Origin: Lycocorax pyrrhopterus obiensis | Taxonomy: Eukaryota; Chordata; Aves; Passeriformes; Paradisaeidae | Assembly (NCBI GenBank): GCA_014706295.1 | Contig: JACSVZ010000037.1 | Span: 1,116,001-1,180,000 of the forward strand | Direction: 5' to 3' | DNA: 64,000 bases | In this document: positions 46,001-57,600 of the stretch, one piece after another | How positions within the stretch are numbered: position 1 is the first letter of the stretch | Layout: each line of letters begins with the position of its first letter | Position numbers and translations under genes: made by a program | Notes under the pieces: model-generated | What the model was told of the DNA's origin: nothing | Databases searched by the model: none | The model's input: only the letters and a program-made list of their open reading frames with translations

Positions 46001-49000
46001 TAAAGGTCATCTAGTCCAAGCCCCCAACATGAACAGGGACATCTTCAAGTAGATCAGGTTGCTCAGAGCCCCATCCAGGGACGGGGCATCTACCACATCT
46101 CTGGGCAACCTGTGCCAGTGACTCACCAACCCCACTGTAAAAACTTTCTTCCTTGTATCTAATCTGAACCTACCCTTTTTCAGTTTGAAACCATCACCAC
46201 TTGTCCTATTGCAACAGGCCCTACTAAAAACTCTGCCCCCATCTTTCTTAAAAACCAAACAACCCCAAAAAATCCCCAAAACCACAACAGTTTTAAGTCT
46301 AATACTGAGCCTAAGACACAGGCAAAACTAAATCTCATCAGAAATATGTAACAAGCATCCACTGAACTCATAAATCTGCATGAGCAGTCACACACTTCCC
46401 AAGATACATCTAGCATTGTATTATTTCTAGCCCTCTGATCCCAAGGAAAGCAGGCACAAACTCTTTGAAAGAAAATCTTTATTCTACATCCTTTTCCTCT
46501 CACGGCATGCAAGGCAATAACCACTTAACAGAAACAATGTGCATTCATGCATATTTTTAAGTCCTTTCTATGATGGAAATGTAGAATAATGTATAGAAGT
46601 TGCACTCATATTACTGTAACAGAGGTTTTCAGTGTTTGCTGATCTTATTTGATATGTTTTAATACTTTCAAAGCTGATGTGTCTATTGTTCCTGGGTTTT
46701 TTATCAGCTTTGACTTCTGGTCACTTTATCAGACAGATGAGTAGCAGCTACTTCCCTGTACAGGGTAATGTCCTAACATATCTCAGTATTTTCCACTCTA
46801 CTGGGACCAAAAACCCCAAAAGCAAACAAACATCCCTCCCAACATAACCCCAAAGCAAAAAACCCTCAACTATAATCACAGACCACCATTTACCAAATTT
46901 CACTTTTTGGAATTGAAGCAGTCGCTAGGAGCAGTTATATTTTGCCACTATTAATTTCTATTGGGTTTTTTGTTTCCTTCTTTTTTCTTTTTAACATTTT
47001 TTAATTAATGGATCAGATTGTGATTTTAAATTCACTGTTTTAAATAAGTCCCCTCACGGGCTGGTCATGGTTTTCCTTTGAATTTTTAGCCCAGATGGGA
47101 CTTCTGTGGCTGAGTTACAAACCCCTGAACAGAAGGGCTCAAATACAAAACCGTGCCATGAGCTGGGACTGTTCCAATCCAGTCGCAAGCCTGCACTGAT
47201 CAGTGCAGTAACAGATCAGGGGAATAAGCCATGTGAAAGAGAAATTTGCAGTCACTGGATTGACCAGACCCCAATATGTTTGCATTTAACTCTAAGACCT
47301 GAGTAGCTGCCCCCTGTCCTCCTCTTGTTCCCTTCTTCTGGGAAGGAGATCAGTGGAGATGTCACCTAAATGCCTCCGCAAAGGGGAAAGCAGTGGTGAG
47401 CTCAGTGTCCCAGAGCCCAACCCACTCGTGTTGACAGAACAGTCCTCAGCCTGACACAAAACCACAGGGCAGGGGGAAGCTGTGGATGGAATATCACCCC
47501 AAGGACACATTCTCTCCAGGAAAAGCATGCCTTGCCTCCAGGTAGCCCTGAGAAAAGCTCAGTTCATTCTAGAATCTGACGAGAGCAAGATGTTGCACAG
47601 CTGGGAAACCCATCTTTACAGGAGGAAATTATTGACTGTGAACAGTTTAAGACTGGAATCAACAGTTGTGCCTCCAGCATGAGCAGCAATGTACTGAGAT
47701 GCTGATCTTAGGAGTTCAGCACACAGGTATTTCAAAGATGAATGGTCAAAATACTTGAGCAGGCAAGCAGAATGCAGAGGACATTGGCTGCACGGGTGGG
47801 ATAAATGTTCTGTGCTCCCCAAATGCCAAGGCAAAGGTCACCAAGAGACAGCTGATCAGGAGCACTAAAGGAAAGCCTGTCCTCTGGAAACTGGCTGCAA
47901 AGCCCTCCCAGCAGCTCAGCCCATCCCTGCTCATGGGAGCTGATGCAACTGTGGCACAGCAGCCCATACACAACTCCCAGAAGGTCTGGTTTGTCAGTGA
48001 TTTCTCAACCACAGGCGTTTATTAGTGGATACTATTAAAACATTTCTCCAAAAAGCCAGGTTCTCCTTGTTTATACTGAGTGGGAAAGTTAGTGACCCAT
48101 GGGGAACTGTTTCCAAAATAGTGTTTGTATTTGTATTACCTTCAAGGCTATCCAAGTAAGCTTGGGGAGAAACAGAAAAATACATAGTTAATGTTAGTTC
48201 TGCAAATAAAGAATGAAAAAAAAAAAAACAAACCAAACCAAAAAGACCCAAACAATCCTCTCCTCTTTCAAAAAGAAGCAATTCCAGGATCCAAGACAAA
48301 GCAATTTGTCAAGCAGTTTTTGAAAGGAATTAAGCTTCCCTACTACAGGAAGCACCACTCCAGAATGAAAGCCGTGTGATGGGTTGGATGTGAACCACAA
48401 TGTAGTCACCTAACACTAGAAACATTTCCCAAATAAATGTTTTTGAGGGTTGTAAAAGAGCACAGGTGTCTTGCCTCACTTTCTGTAACATGTTGCCAGG
48501 CATTAGACAGACTGTGTCTAGCAGGGTAGAGTGCAAAGAGGGATGTGGGCTCTAGTCCTCACCAAAACAAACAAACAACAAAAAACCAAAACAAAAAACC
48601 CAATCAAAAACCAAAAAGGAAAGGTATCTTCTTTTTCTGGGGTTGAGAACTCAGCCTGAAAACATGCCTCCAACAAGAGTCTGGAGAACAGTCTCAGTCC
48701 TGGAAAAACTTGCATTAAGCTATAACATGTGACTTCCCATAGTTTAAAAGTTTAGTATGTGCAAAATAAAACAACCTATTTTTCATCTTCACCTTTATCA
48801 AAGGCAAAACCAACTTCAATTTCACAATGAAATTTGGCAAGCAACTAGTCAGAGAATAGTCTCCTCAGGCTACAGCATGCATAAAAGCCAATATGGAATA
48901 CATCACTGTCCTCCATCTCACAGCAAAATCACAAGCATTATCACAAACAAAATAATTTCAAGGATTCCCTCCAAAATTAAGATTCAGAACACGAATTTTC

Positions 49001-52000
49001 TTCCCTTTTCAATTTCGCCTGAGCAAGGTATTTCATTACTGCATGCTGAAAAGCATACGAGAGGAACAGGGGGATAATTCCCACTACAAAGGGGTATGTT
49101 CAGGGCACTTACATGTGCTCCATAAAATTTCACTTTCTTGATTACCTGTTTGTACTTTCGGTAGCAACGCTGAATAACAGCGGCAGCCACCTCCTGCTGT
49201 TCCCGGAGAGGACGACCCTGTGTGGAGAAGGAAAGGAGCAGCATCAGTCAGAGTGCACCAAAACCCAGGACAGGTGATGTGGCTCTCAGCTGTTCGCAGG
49301 GCAAACCTCTCCTATCAACACTACCTAGTCCAACTCAGGCCTAGGCATCTCCTGGAGTTGCCTCTACTGTCACATAAGGAACAAACCTTCAAAATGCATC
49401 TTTACGCCAAGTGGACAACTAAGCAGAACCTCTGGGATGCATTTTGAGGATGTGCTTTGTGAGTGCTGCTCTGGCACAGCAGGGGTGCCATGGCATGGCA
49501 TGCACTCCCCATACAGTACTTGGGCAAACATCAACAAGCAAATGCCAGAAGCATTGAAAAGGTTACAACAGAAACTGTGGTTTTGTCCCCGGAGTGGGTA
49601 CTACCCACATTTTGGTTTGTAACAAATTATTCTCTCTCTCACACACCTAACAAGGAAGACACTGGACGTTTGGGCCACATACCTTGTATTTCCTGAATAC
49701 TGTCTGGACGAGTTTGGCAGCTTCATAGAGTTCTCTCTGCTCATGATCAGACAGAGTCAACTGTGCAAACTCATTTTCTACCTTCTCGCTGGTGGATGCA
49801 CTCAGAAATTCGGACCAGTCTGCTGCCGAGGGAAGGCTGGGTTTCTCAAAAGCTATTTCACTGATTGGTGAGCCTGCAGGGCTCAAGCTGGTGTTCGAAG
49901 AAGGGGTCAGGGGTTCACTATACAGACTTCTGAAATACCAATCACAGTAGGAATTATTGGCTTACAAAGCACTTGGGCTGGCATCACAGATAAGGACAAC
50001 AATATTTCTGAGTTCAAGACAGAAGTTTATGCTCCCCTCCCTCTCTCCAAGCAACATCCCACACGCCTGAGCCTGCCTGTACTGCACTGCACACGTGTGG
50101 CACTGGAGTGAAACCCCCATTCCATGAATTGGTAGCTGTGCTGGCAACAATACATCTGAGCCCAAGAGTGTGCCTGGGCCTGCAAGACCAGAACTGAGTC
50201 TCACTGAGAACTGGCACCTGCAGGCTGAAGAGTCAGAACATGTTGCCCGCCCAGCATTGACACCACACCAAAACCCAGAGCAACCTCACAGCTCTCACTG
50301 ACCTGATCTGTGCAGCACTGGGCAAGTGATCGACATCAGCAAGGTAACTGGCCAGCCAGCTCATGGTGGTGCTCATGGCAGCACTGTCCGTCCTCTCCAC
50401 CAGCAGTGATTCCATTGGCACAAAATTCTCCCGCTTGATCCTGTCAGGCGTAGCTTCAATAATGTGCTCTGCAAGTGTCATCATGTTCACCTGTCAAGGA
50501 GGAAAGAACAGCAAACCTTTGCTGCCTGGTAGAAGGTGCCTTGTGTTTCCACGTTACAGCCCAGCTTTAGACAGAATGCCACATTTTCCCCAAACCTGTG
50601 GAAGTGGAGTCTACTGTTTGTCTCAGCAGTGGAGAGAAATCCATTAACCAGTGCTCATTTCCTTTTCTGCCTCTTCAGACCAAGCACTGAAGGATTTAAT
50701 ATTCCCCAGACCTCTTTTTTTCCCTTTATGGGGAGCCCAAGAGATCTGGTGAAAGGTCTCTGATCCCTCCTCTACACTACTGACAGCTGTCATTAGTATG
50801 TTATTTCCAAAGGAAAAGTGACTCTTTTGCCGAGATGTGCAGTACAGCATGACAGAACAATAAAGGCACATCAAGAGAAGTTAAAAATCTTGGGATAAAA
50901 CATTGTCAGGAATCCTTCTGAACAATATCCCTCAGCTCAGCAAGTTTCACAGGAATTTTCAACTTAAGAGAACAGAAAACTGCTCTTGTTTTGCAATGCT
51001 CTGCTTCACCCGTGTTACACCAGCCAGAGGAGAACATTCAGAGATGCCAAGGCAGAACAGTTAAGGCTGTGTTTCCATTACCCATTTGCTCAGACAACCA
51101 CAGTACCATTCTCCCAGTGACTACTTCTCATATGTCTCTCCTGCTTCTATTTTTATTTCCTCTATTCCACACCTAGCGGGATTCTTCCTCCCCTAAACCC
51201 ACTGTCCCTCCCATTCTCCACTCTATCTCCGTCCCTCTGAAGTGCAGTGGCCTGGCCTGCAACCACAGCACTACCTCTCTCACATCTTGTCTTTGTAGGG
51301 ACTGCTGCCCAGGTCCCACAGGACTATTGGGTCACTGAGTCACATGCACTGCTGTGATCAGGAGGTGCTGCTTTTTCCTCTTTCCTTGCACAACTGCAAA
51401 CAATTTTGTGCATTCTGTACCTTGTTGAAGTGTATGCCAGTGCATAACCCTAACCATTAGCCTTTATATTTGGGCTGAAATTGGAAGAAAATATACATTG
51501 ACTGTGTGACCACCTCCTTCCTCAAAGCACAATTCAGAGACTCTAGAGGCCTCCAGGGGAGTTTCTCACAGTCAGGATCCTCTGTGCAGCCTCCATGCTC
51601 TATGAGACTGCAGATCTTGGTGCTGTGGGTGTGTTTACCTGCAGTTCATCCATGTGGTGTAAACAGTCCTCATCCCCTGCGTTGTCCCTGTAGGACAAGA
51701 GTTCTGCATCCACCATCTCCCTGTCGGCCATCATCAACACATTCATCTGCTCCCGCTGGCGCAGCCGATGGGCCACAGCGTCCTTCCCCAGGGCAGTGCC
51801 CTTCTGGCTCCCTGCCACCTGCACTGCAGACACACCAATATAAATGTCTTTTGGGTTCCATTTGATGCTTGCTTGGCTGCCGGAGCCCCGGTACCCAGTA
51901 ACTTCTGGGATGTGCTGGGAGAGCTCCCGGCCATAGTCCCTCAGCCCTTCACTGGGGCTGATTGTCTCAGTGGAGGATTGCTTGGAGCTGGAGTTCTGCT

Positions 52001-54634
52001 TCCTAATGCTTGGCTGTTCCAGGCTCAGTGCAGTGGAAAGCAGCTTCTCTTGCCGGGCTTGAAAATACTCAGGGCTCAGCTTATGCTTTTTGGGCGCAGG
52101 GTAATCTTTCTGAGTCTCACTGCTGTAATAGCTGGAAGGTTCTGATCTTGGCCGCCTCAGCTCTGTAAGCAAACAGATCAATGGTCAAAACTAAACATGC
52201 AACCCACAATTCCTATACAAACATCAACAGCTTCTGCCTCAGGACAACGTTTGTGCTGTGCTCTATTGACACCTGAGAGGATGTGCAAAGGGAACAAACA
52301 CCCGGGGAGGATACTGTCTCAACCACTCCTAAGATACACAAGTCTTTCCAAAGCAGGCACTGACCCCTCTTCCTGATGCTTATGCAAGTGTATGGAGCAC
52401 AAGAAAATAATTAAGCATGGACAGCAGAGCTACAGGTGGCACCTGCTGCCCAGGTAAGCTCCTTGGCCCCACAGTTTCACATGTTAAATGTCAGCAAAAC
52501 AGTGCATGCCTTCCAGGATGTTTTACCTGTGTTTGTACTGGAAATCACCGTGACTCCCTTCTGAGGCTCCTGAGAAGCAACAAGCTCACTGTGCCATTGG
52601 GACACCCAGTTCTCTGTGTTGGAGTCTGTGCTCGAGGGGCACTGAATCCTGGGGTTTTGCCCAAGCTGAGTTTGCTCATCTCGCTGCAGCTGCTCCAAGC
52701 ACTCCGCCAACTTCACGTGGCCCCGAGACCGAGCAATGGCCAGTGGCAGTCTCCCGAGGGAGTCAGGAATGGAGATGGCTCGGCGGTCCCACTTGTACAG
52801 CACAACAGCTGCATCCATGTGGCCCAGGGCACATGCCCACATCTAAAGAAGAAAAGGTAACTGACCCATTGGTGACTTGCCTTCTCCTTCCTTGCTAATG
52901 CAGTGGAATCTGGCCCCAGCTCAAGGAAAAACTATTCTGATAAACAAAACCATGACACGCCCAAAGCCAGCAAATGACTTTTATAAATGTCCCAGCCTGA
53001 CAAAAGGCCAACATAGAGGACTGAATACATGCTATTCTCTCCTACAACAGAGAAACCTCCAACTGACAAATAAAGCTGACAGTTTTGTTTTGGGGGTTTT
53101 TGTGGCATTGACATCACTGCAGAGACAGAACAGCCTCATACACAAAGGGAATCTCTGAGGTCAGAAACGTGCAGACAGGACCAAGGGTTGAGAACAACAA
53201 AATCAATACTCTGTGTTGTAGACTGGCAGTTCTCATTGCATCTGCTTTAGCTTTTTGGTTGTCTAAGTTCTCAGTCATGTTTTCATGATTCCAGTGACCA
53301 AGACAGTTTGTAACTTTACAACCTTTACAGTTAAACAGTCACAGAGGACAATGTGAAAGAAGGCACGTAAAGTCCTTTTCTCAGCATGACAGTGGAGACT
53401 AGATTCTGTGTAAAACACTAACCAGAACCATGTCTGTCCCCTTTCCTCATGTTTCTCAATGACGAGGTTTTGTTCTGCATGTTCTCTCTCAACAAAATGC
53501 CAGGAAGCTGACAGTACTATGTCTTACCATGTACACAGCAGGGACACACAAGGAACATCTACACTCCAGAGAGTGAAACACTTTAGGAAAATAACACATC
53601 AGAAAGAACTCCACAAAGGGCCCTCAGACTGTCTCTTACCAGAGGAGTGCAGGAGAAATGATCCACATTCAAAGGGTCAACTTCCAGCTCCAGATCAATG
53701 CTGTCTGCGTGTTTGGTGCTGCAGGGGAAACAACAGAAGGAATGATGCTCTGTAGCCATGTCAGGATCATTGTCTAAGCACAGATTTATCCAAAGCACTG
53801 TACCTCAGAGAAGTGCCCATGCACACATGTATTTACTACAGACAGTGCCCCCATCACAGACATGAAGAGCATGATACACCCAGCGACTGGACTCGCTCTC
53901 AAGAGACAGGTCCCGTCCGATCAGGGGATAGAAACAAGTTCAGGGGCTCGGCTCTTTGCACAGGACAACCAGAAACGTGGACTGAGCAGAGTTTATACAT
54001 GCTCCTGCCATGCCTGTACTGACATCCCAGAGTCCAGCGGGCTGGGTCTTACCGCCATTTGATGAGGGTCTGGATGAGAGTAGCATAGCCCTGGGCAGCA
54101 GCTAGATGGAGCAGTGTCATTCCTCGGAAGGTCTTTGAATGGATCAAGTGTTTGGACTTTGCCCAGCACGCACGACTCATCATCTTCTCGCACACCACCA
54201 CCACGCGGCTCTCAAAGCAGCTGCCCAGGGTCCCAGTCCCAGAAACGCACTGAAACACCACACACATCCCAGTTTAACCATGGAGAGGAGCTGCAGCTTG
54301 CCCTGAACAGGCAGCCTTCCACTTCTACAAGTACTGAGACAGTGGCAAATGCGACCAAAAACCAACTGCTGTTAGACACCCACAAACCAGACTTGTTATT
54401 TAGAATAAACTATAACCCTTTCCAAACCCCACCCCCCAAAAAAACCTCTGGTAAAGCATAAAGCTGTCGTGTCTGGACACAGCAGGGTTCATACCTGCAC
54501 CTGTGTTCCACTGTTCCCATTCCCATTGCTCCCGCCTCCTACTCCTTGTTTGTGTTGCTGGGAGCCTGTCATTTCAGCCATTCTCCTCTCCATCTGCTCA
54601 AGTCGTTCCAATATGGACATCCTGAACTGGTTAT
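30952..54634 (-). CDS. CAMTA1: CAMTA1, calmodulin-binding transcription activator 1, C-terminal 12 coding exons
   Basis: CAMTA1 is a nuclear transcription factor with CG-1, TIG, ankyrin and IQ domains. This window carries only the C-terminal part, about 705 residues. In order: a helix beginning [18 protein letters not shown] and a Gly/Ser/Asn linker; a conserved block with [19 protein letters not shown]; three ankyrin-like repeats with [40 protein letters not shown] and [20 protein letters not shown]; a Ser-rich linker with PAPKKHKL (NLS-like); and a series of IQ motifs ending [13 protein letters not shown]. All exon phases are consistent and no disruption is seen. The N-terminal exons lie beyond the right edge. 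An optional 31-nt exon changes the C-terminus. Confidence 0.96.
33735..34826 (-). mobile_element. CR1 LINE, 5'-truncated
   Basis: The plus strand reads the typical reverse complement of a CR1 3' region: GGTTGGAAGGGACCTTAAAG, CTGCCATGGGCAGGGACACC and TCTCCAATTTAGAGACAAGG. The short ATTCT-type 3' tail lies near 33735-33760. On the minus strand, fragments of the reverse transcriptase remain ([26 protein letters not shown]), broken by frame changes. It is an old, non-functional retrotransposon copy. Confidence 0.95.
39380..39660 (+). mobile_element. Possible avian LTR fragment
   Basis: The stretch contains a CTGCATGTGCGCACACC element followed by a CATTAAAGAACTGCTC poly(A)-signal region, which resembles the R/U5 part of avian endogenous retroviral LTRs as I remember them. 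No target-site duplication or partner LTR was identified and no coding remnant is present. Confidence 0.3.
40439..40469 (-). CDS. CAMTA1: CAMTA1 alternative 31-nt microexon
   Basis: Flanked by gcactctgaag and AAAAGG|gtgagt, it encodes [11 protein letters not shown] after RRCRH, the C-terminal peptide I recall from the long human CAMTA1 isoform. Its length is not a multiple of three, so inclusion makes the last exon read [10 protein letters not shown] and stop at 30983. Splice sites, frame and peptide all agree. Confidence 0.9.
45250..45324 (-). CDS. CAMTA1: CAMTA1 exon C11
   Basis: It encodes [20 protein letters not shown] then RRCRH. The donor is CCACAG|gtatga in phase 2, feeding either the 31-nt microexon or the last exon. 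Confidence 0.97.
45514..45707 (-). CDS. CAMTA1: CAMTA1 exon C10, IQ motifs
   Basis: It encodes [20 protein letters not shown] and [20 protein letters not shown], ending in the IVQQKLR stretch. The donor is CTCAG|gtgagc. Confidence 0.97.
45964..46262 (-). mobile_element. CR1 LINE 3' fragment, divergent
   Basis: About 300 bp with the same CR1 3' signature (ATGGAATCACAGAATAG, AGGTCATCTAGTCC, CTGGGCAACCTGTGCCAGTG) but more divergent than the 34-kb copy. It lies between CAMTA1 exons C9 and C10. Confidence 0.9.
48140..48160 (-). CDS. CAMTA1: CAMTA1 exon C9, 21-nt microexon
   Basis: A seven-codon exon encoding LTWIALK, flanked by ccccaag and gtaata splice sites. It is in phase 0 on both sides, so including or skipping it keeps the frame. 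It matches the peptide between human KYKQ and YALYKK. Confidence 0.9.
49146..49217 (-). CDS. CAMTA1: CAMTA1 exon C8, IQ motif, 72 nt
   Basis: It encodes [20 protein letters not shown] then KYKQ, with the IQxxxR core VIQRCYRK. Phase 0 at both ends. Confidence 0.97.
49683..49929 (-). CDS. CAMTA1: CAMTA1 exon C7, first IQ motif
   Basis: It encodes [20 protein letters not shown], then [20 protein letters not shown] and [13 protein letters not shown] (IQ-like). The donor is TACAAG|gtatgt. Confidence 0.97.
50303..50490 (-). CDS. CAMTA1: CAMTA1 exon C6
   Basis: It encodes [20 protein letters not shown] and [20 protein letters not shown]. The donor is ATCAG|gtcagt, phase 2. Confidence 0.96.
51639..52162 (-). 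CDS. CAMTA1: CAMTA1 exon C5, Ser-rich linker
   Basis: This 524-nt exon encodes [40 protein letters not shown] and [20 protein letters not shown]. It is less conserved with human than the flanking exons. The donor is CTGCAG|gtaaac. Confidence 0.95.
52527..52842 (-). CDS. CAMTA1: CAMTA1 exon C4, second and third ankyrin repeats
   Basis: It encodes [20 protein letters not shown] and [20 protein letters not shown], followed by a variable linker ending VISSTNT. The donor is ACACAG|gtaaaa, phase 1. Confidence 0.96.
53640..53718 (-). CDS. CAMTA1: CAMTA1 exon C3
   Basis: It encodes [20 protein letters not shown] then HFSCTPL, identical to human in this stretch as far as I recall. The donor is CCTCTG|gtaaga, phase 0. 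Confidence 0.96.
54053..54249 (-). CDS. CAMTA1: CAMTA1 exon C2, first ankyrin repeat
   Basis: It encodes [20 protein letters not shown], then [20 protein letters not shown]. The acceptor is ggtgtttcag and the donor TGGCG|gtaaga. Confidence 0.97.
54495..54634 (-). CDS. CAMTA1: CAMTA1 exon C1 (first in window)
   Basis: The acceptor is ccaacctag, phase 1. It encodes [20 protein letters not shown] and a [11 protein letters not shown] linker. Met at 54618-54620 has A at -3 and could serve as an initiator of a short transcript. The donor is GTGCAG|gtatga. Confidence 0.95.
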
Positions 54635-57600
54635 CTAGGTTGGAGAAAGCCAGAGTAAGGACATTTCTATGGAAAGGAAGCTCAGGTTTTGACAGACAAC
54701 TGCAGAAAGTCACAAACAGCTATCCTGGAAACGATAGAGGAGATTTGCACTGCTTGCAAACGCACACGCACACTTGCCCTGCAGTATCCTAGCTCTTCAA
54801 CTTCCTGCAGCAACCCTTTGACTGCAATTTCAGAGAACTTCCTTACAGAAAACAGGAAAATGCAGGCAGAAGACAAATGACTTTCCCTGTGAGTCCAGCT
54901 GTATGCACGCAATACTAGGGGTAATGCAAAGCCTTTCAAAACACAAACTAAGAAAATATACCTATTAAGAGAGCATTTCAGTAGGAACGTATCTGCCATT
55001 TTAGTCACCCCCCTACTTTACAAGAGTCCTGAATTCAGCTTGGCTTGCCTCCTGGAATCATGCAATAACGGTATCTGGAGAAAAAAGACTCCTCTGCTTC
55101 CTGCTGTGCTTAGGAAAAGGAGCCTGTAACAGGGCACTTGCTCCTTCCCTGGCAGGCTCCCTTTCTTGGAAAACAGCTTCAGCCAAGTGCCAGAAACAGA
55201 ACTACCAGAAATCAGCATATGGACACTGACAATCCTGTAACACCATTCTGGAAAGCCATGCAACTCTGGAGCCCTCTGGTCCCTGCAGAAGTCTCAGGGC
55301 TGTGTTACTGCTTTTCCCCTTGCTGCACTGTAACATAGCACCATCCTACAGCTACTAAGGCTTGAATGGTGGAGCAGGGAGGTTCAGACAGGTTAACAGA
55401 TCATTGCTGAACCTGATGCCATAGAGATCAACTGAGGCAATGATTCTCTGGATAGGGCCAGTCAGTGCAGAAGGAGTGGCTGCAGATGCAGAGCTCCTTC
55501 TGTCCTGTGACCCATAAGGGATAAGTTTCATGCAGCTCATGTGAAGCTGGGCAGGACTGTTCTGTGGATAGTGAGCATTTAATGAATCTTGGTATCATGC
55601 TGACAGCGTATGTAGTAAACTGGGGGGGAGAGACAGCCCTTGTCCTGTTCAGTTTCATGCATCCATGGAGATGGTGTGGTGGTGCAGAACACTCACAAAC
55701 CCAGAACCAAGCCCACTGACAGCCAAAGGAGTATGTGCACCAAAATGGACAAGCTCTGATCAAGTTTTAAACAAGTCAGTCTTCTCCAAGAAGAACATAG
55801 AGTCCTCCCTGGAAGGCTGCAGGAGTACTTGTATGCTACACTCCGAGTTACAGCTCTCACTAGAGGATATTGGAGAGATGTGGATCTCTGCTGTACTGCA
55901 CTAAGGACCCATATTGCAGACCACTGGTACAAGACAGCTCAGGTTCACTGGCTGGAGACATCCCCTTCTCACCAAGGGGCTGCTGTGGTCTGACAGCAGG
56001 CAAGAGCTCCACACTATTCTGGCCAGCTTCAGCAGCCCACCCTGGCTGCTCAAGAGCCAGGGACAAAGGACTGTGGCCAGCACTTCCCATCCAACCTCAT
56101 GTCAGAGGTGAGCTCACTAGCCCAAAACGTTTATTATTAGTGCCTTACTAATCCTTCAGTTGTCCTTTTAATCGCAAAGCCCCTGGGAAAGGACTAGCAG
56201 TTACGTGACCAAACACTCATGGCGCCGATGCGGTGTCAGGGCCCCGTCCCCGAGCTGCGGTCAGCACACGGCAGCAACACAAGCCCTGTTTGCCCAGCAA
56301 ATCTTTGTTCCAGGAGTGCTGCAGTGTGCTGCAGTGCAGTCCACACCGCTGTCTCCTCCCTCCCCATTGCCAGGCGGAGCACGTCCACTGCAGAGACTGG
56401 CAGAGACCTGGCCCCGCTGAGCCGTCCCTCCCGCCTACGGCCTGTGCAAACACAGCTGCGACAGCTCAGGCACCTGGAAAAGTGGCCACGCTTGCCCTGC
56501 AGGGAACAGCCCTGTTCCACACAGGTAATGCCACTCTCCCTAGCTGGGTACCAGCACTTGCATTTGTTAGAGCTGAGAGCAGCAAGCCGCACCAAGTATC
56601 ACATCTGAGCCCTCAGCCTTGTACAGGCAGAAGTAGCATCTCTGTAAAAGAAGAAATTTGGCTTGAAGCAGTGTAACAGACCAGTAAGGTCAGGACTGCA
56701 AGATTCTGGGGATCTGCTCCTTCTCATTTTGGGGTCAAGAGAGAATAATTCTGTACATCTGGAAACAGAAAGAAAACCATTCCAGTGAAATGTAGAAGTA
56801 CAGATTACTATTTTCACCTCCTTTGGGTTTTTTTTCAATCTGAAACCACTGTGGAACAGAAATGGAAGGCCCTGTGTTTGTGACTATTTTCCAAGCTCTT
56901 CTCTCTGGGCTTTATGATCTGTAACGAGTGAAGCCTCCACCTTTCCTAATCCCAAGATAAAGACACTGCGAACTTCCTGTCAGCTTTTGTCAGAAGAGTG
57001 AAGTTACCAAAGGTACACCTGTCACCCACCAATGTCCCCGGACAGAAACAGTAAACCAAAGAAATGAAAGCAGGGAATTTTTCTTAGGAAACAGAATTTG
57101 AAACAGCATCTGGTGCTCCCAGGTATTCCTATTCAGACACCTGGCAGTGCTCCTGGAAAATACTAAGAGCAGGACTGATTCTGACCGGATCAGGCATTTC
57201 AGAAATATGCTGCTATTGGTAAAATGGGAAATAGAAACAAATATTCTGGAGTGCCAGCACAGCGTGTACAGAGCCAGAGCCCCCTCCATTTCTAGCAGAG
57301 ACCACCACAATTTACCCAGATCAGGGTGTGCCCCCAAATCAGAAAGCTCCAGGCAGCAAATGAGGTAAGTGGGGCAGCAGTGCAGGGAAGGTATCTCTGT
57401 GCTGCCCATTTTCCAGGTGACCAAAACTGCTGCCTAAGCAAGCCACAGCTGATGACAATTCCAAAATTATTTATGTATAGTGTTTTCATGATTCTGTAGA
57501 ATCAATTACACCAAGATGTCCCTTCCTTTCAAAAGGGACTGGTGACCAAACAAAACTCCCTGACAAAATAACAACAACAAACACCTGCAACAAAAACAAC

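Larger units (their letters stand above)
45708..54494 (-). other. CAMTA1: CAMTA1 introns between exons C1 and C10
   Basis: These introns range from about 0.25 to 2.4 kb. The largest (45708-48139) holds the divergent CR1 fragment. An A/C-rich low-complexity run lies at about 48555-48620. Nothing else was recognised. Confidence 0.7.
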
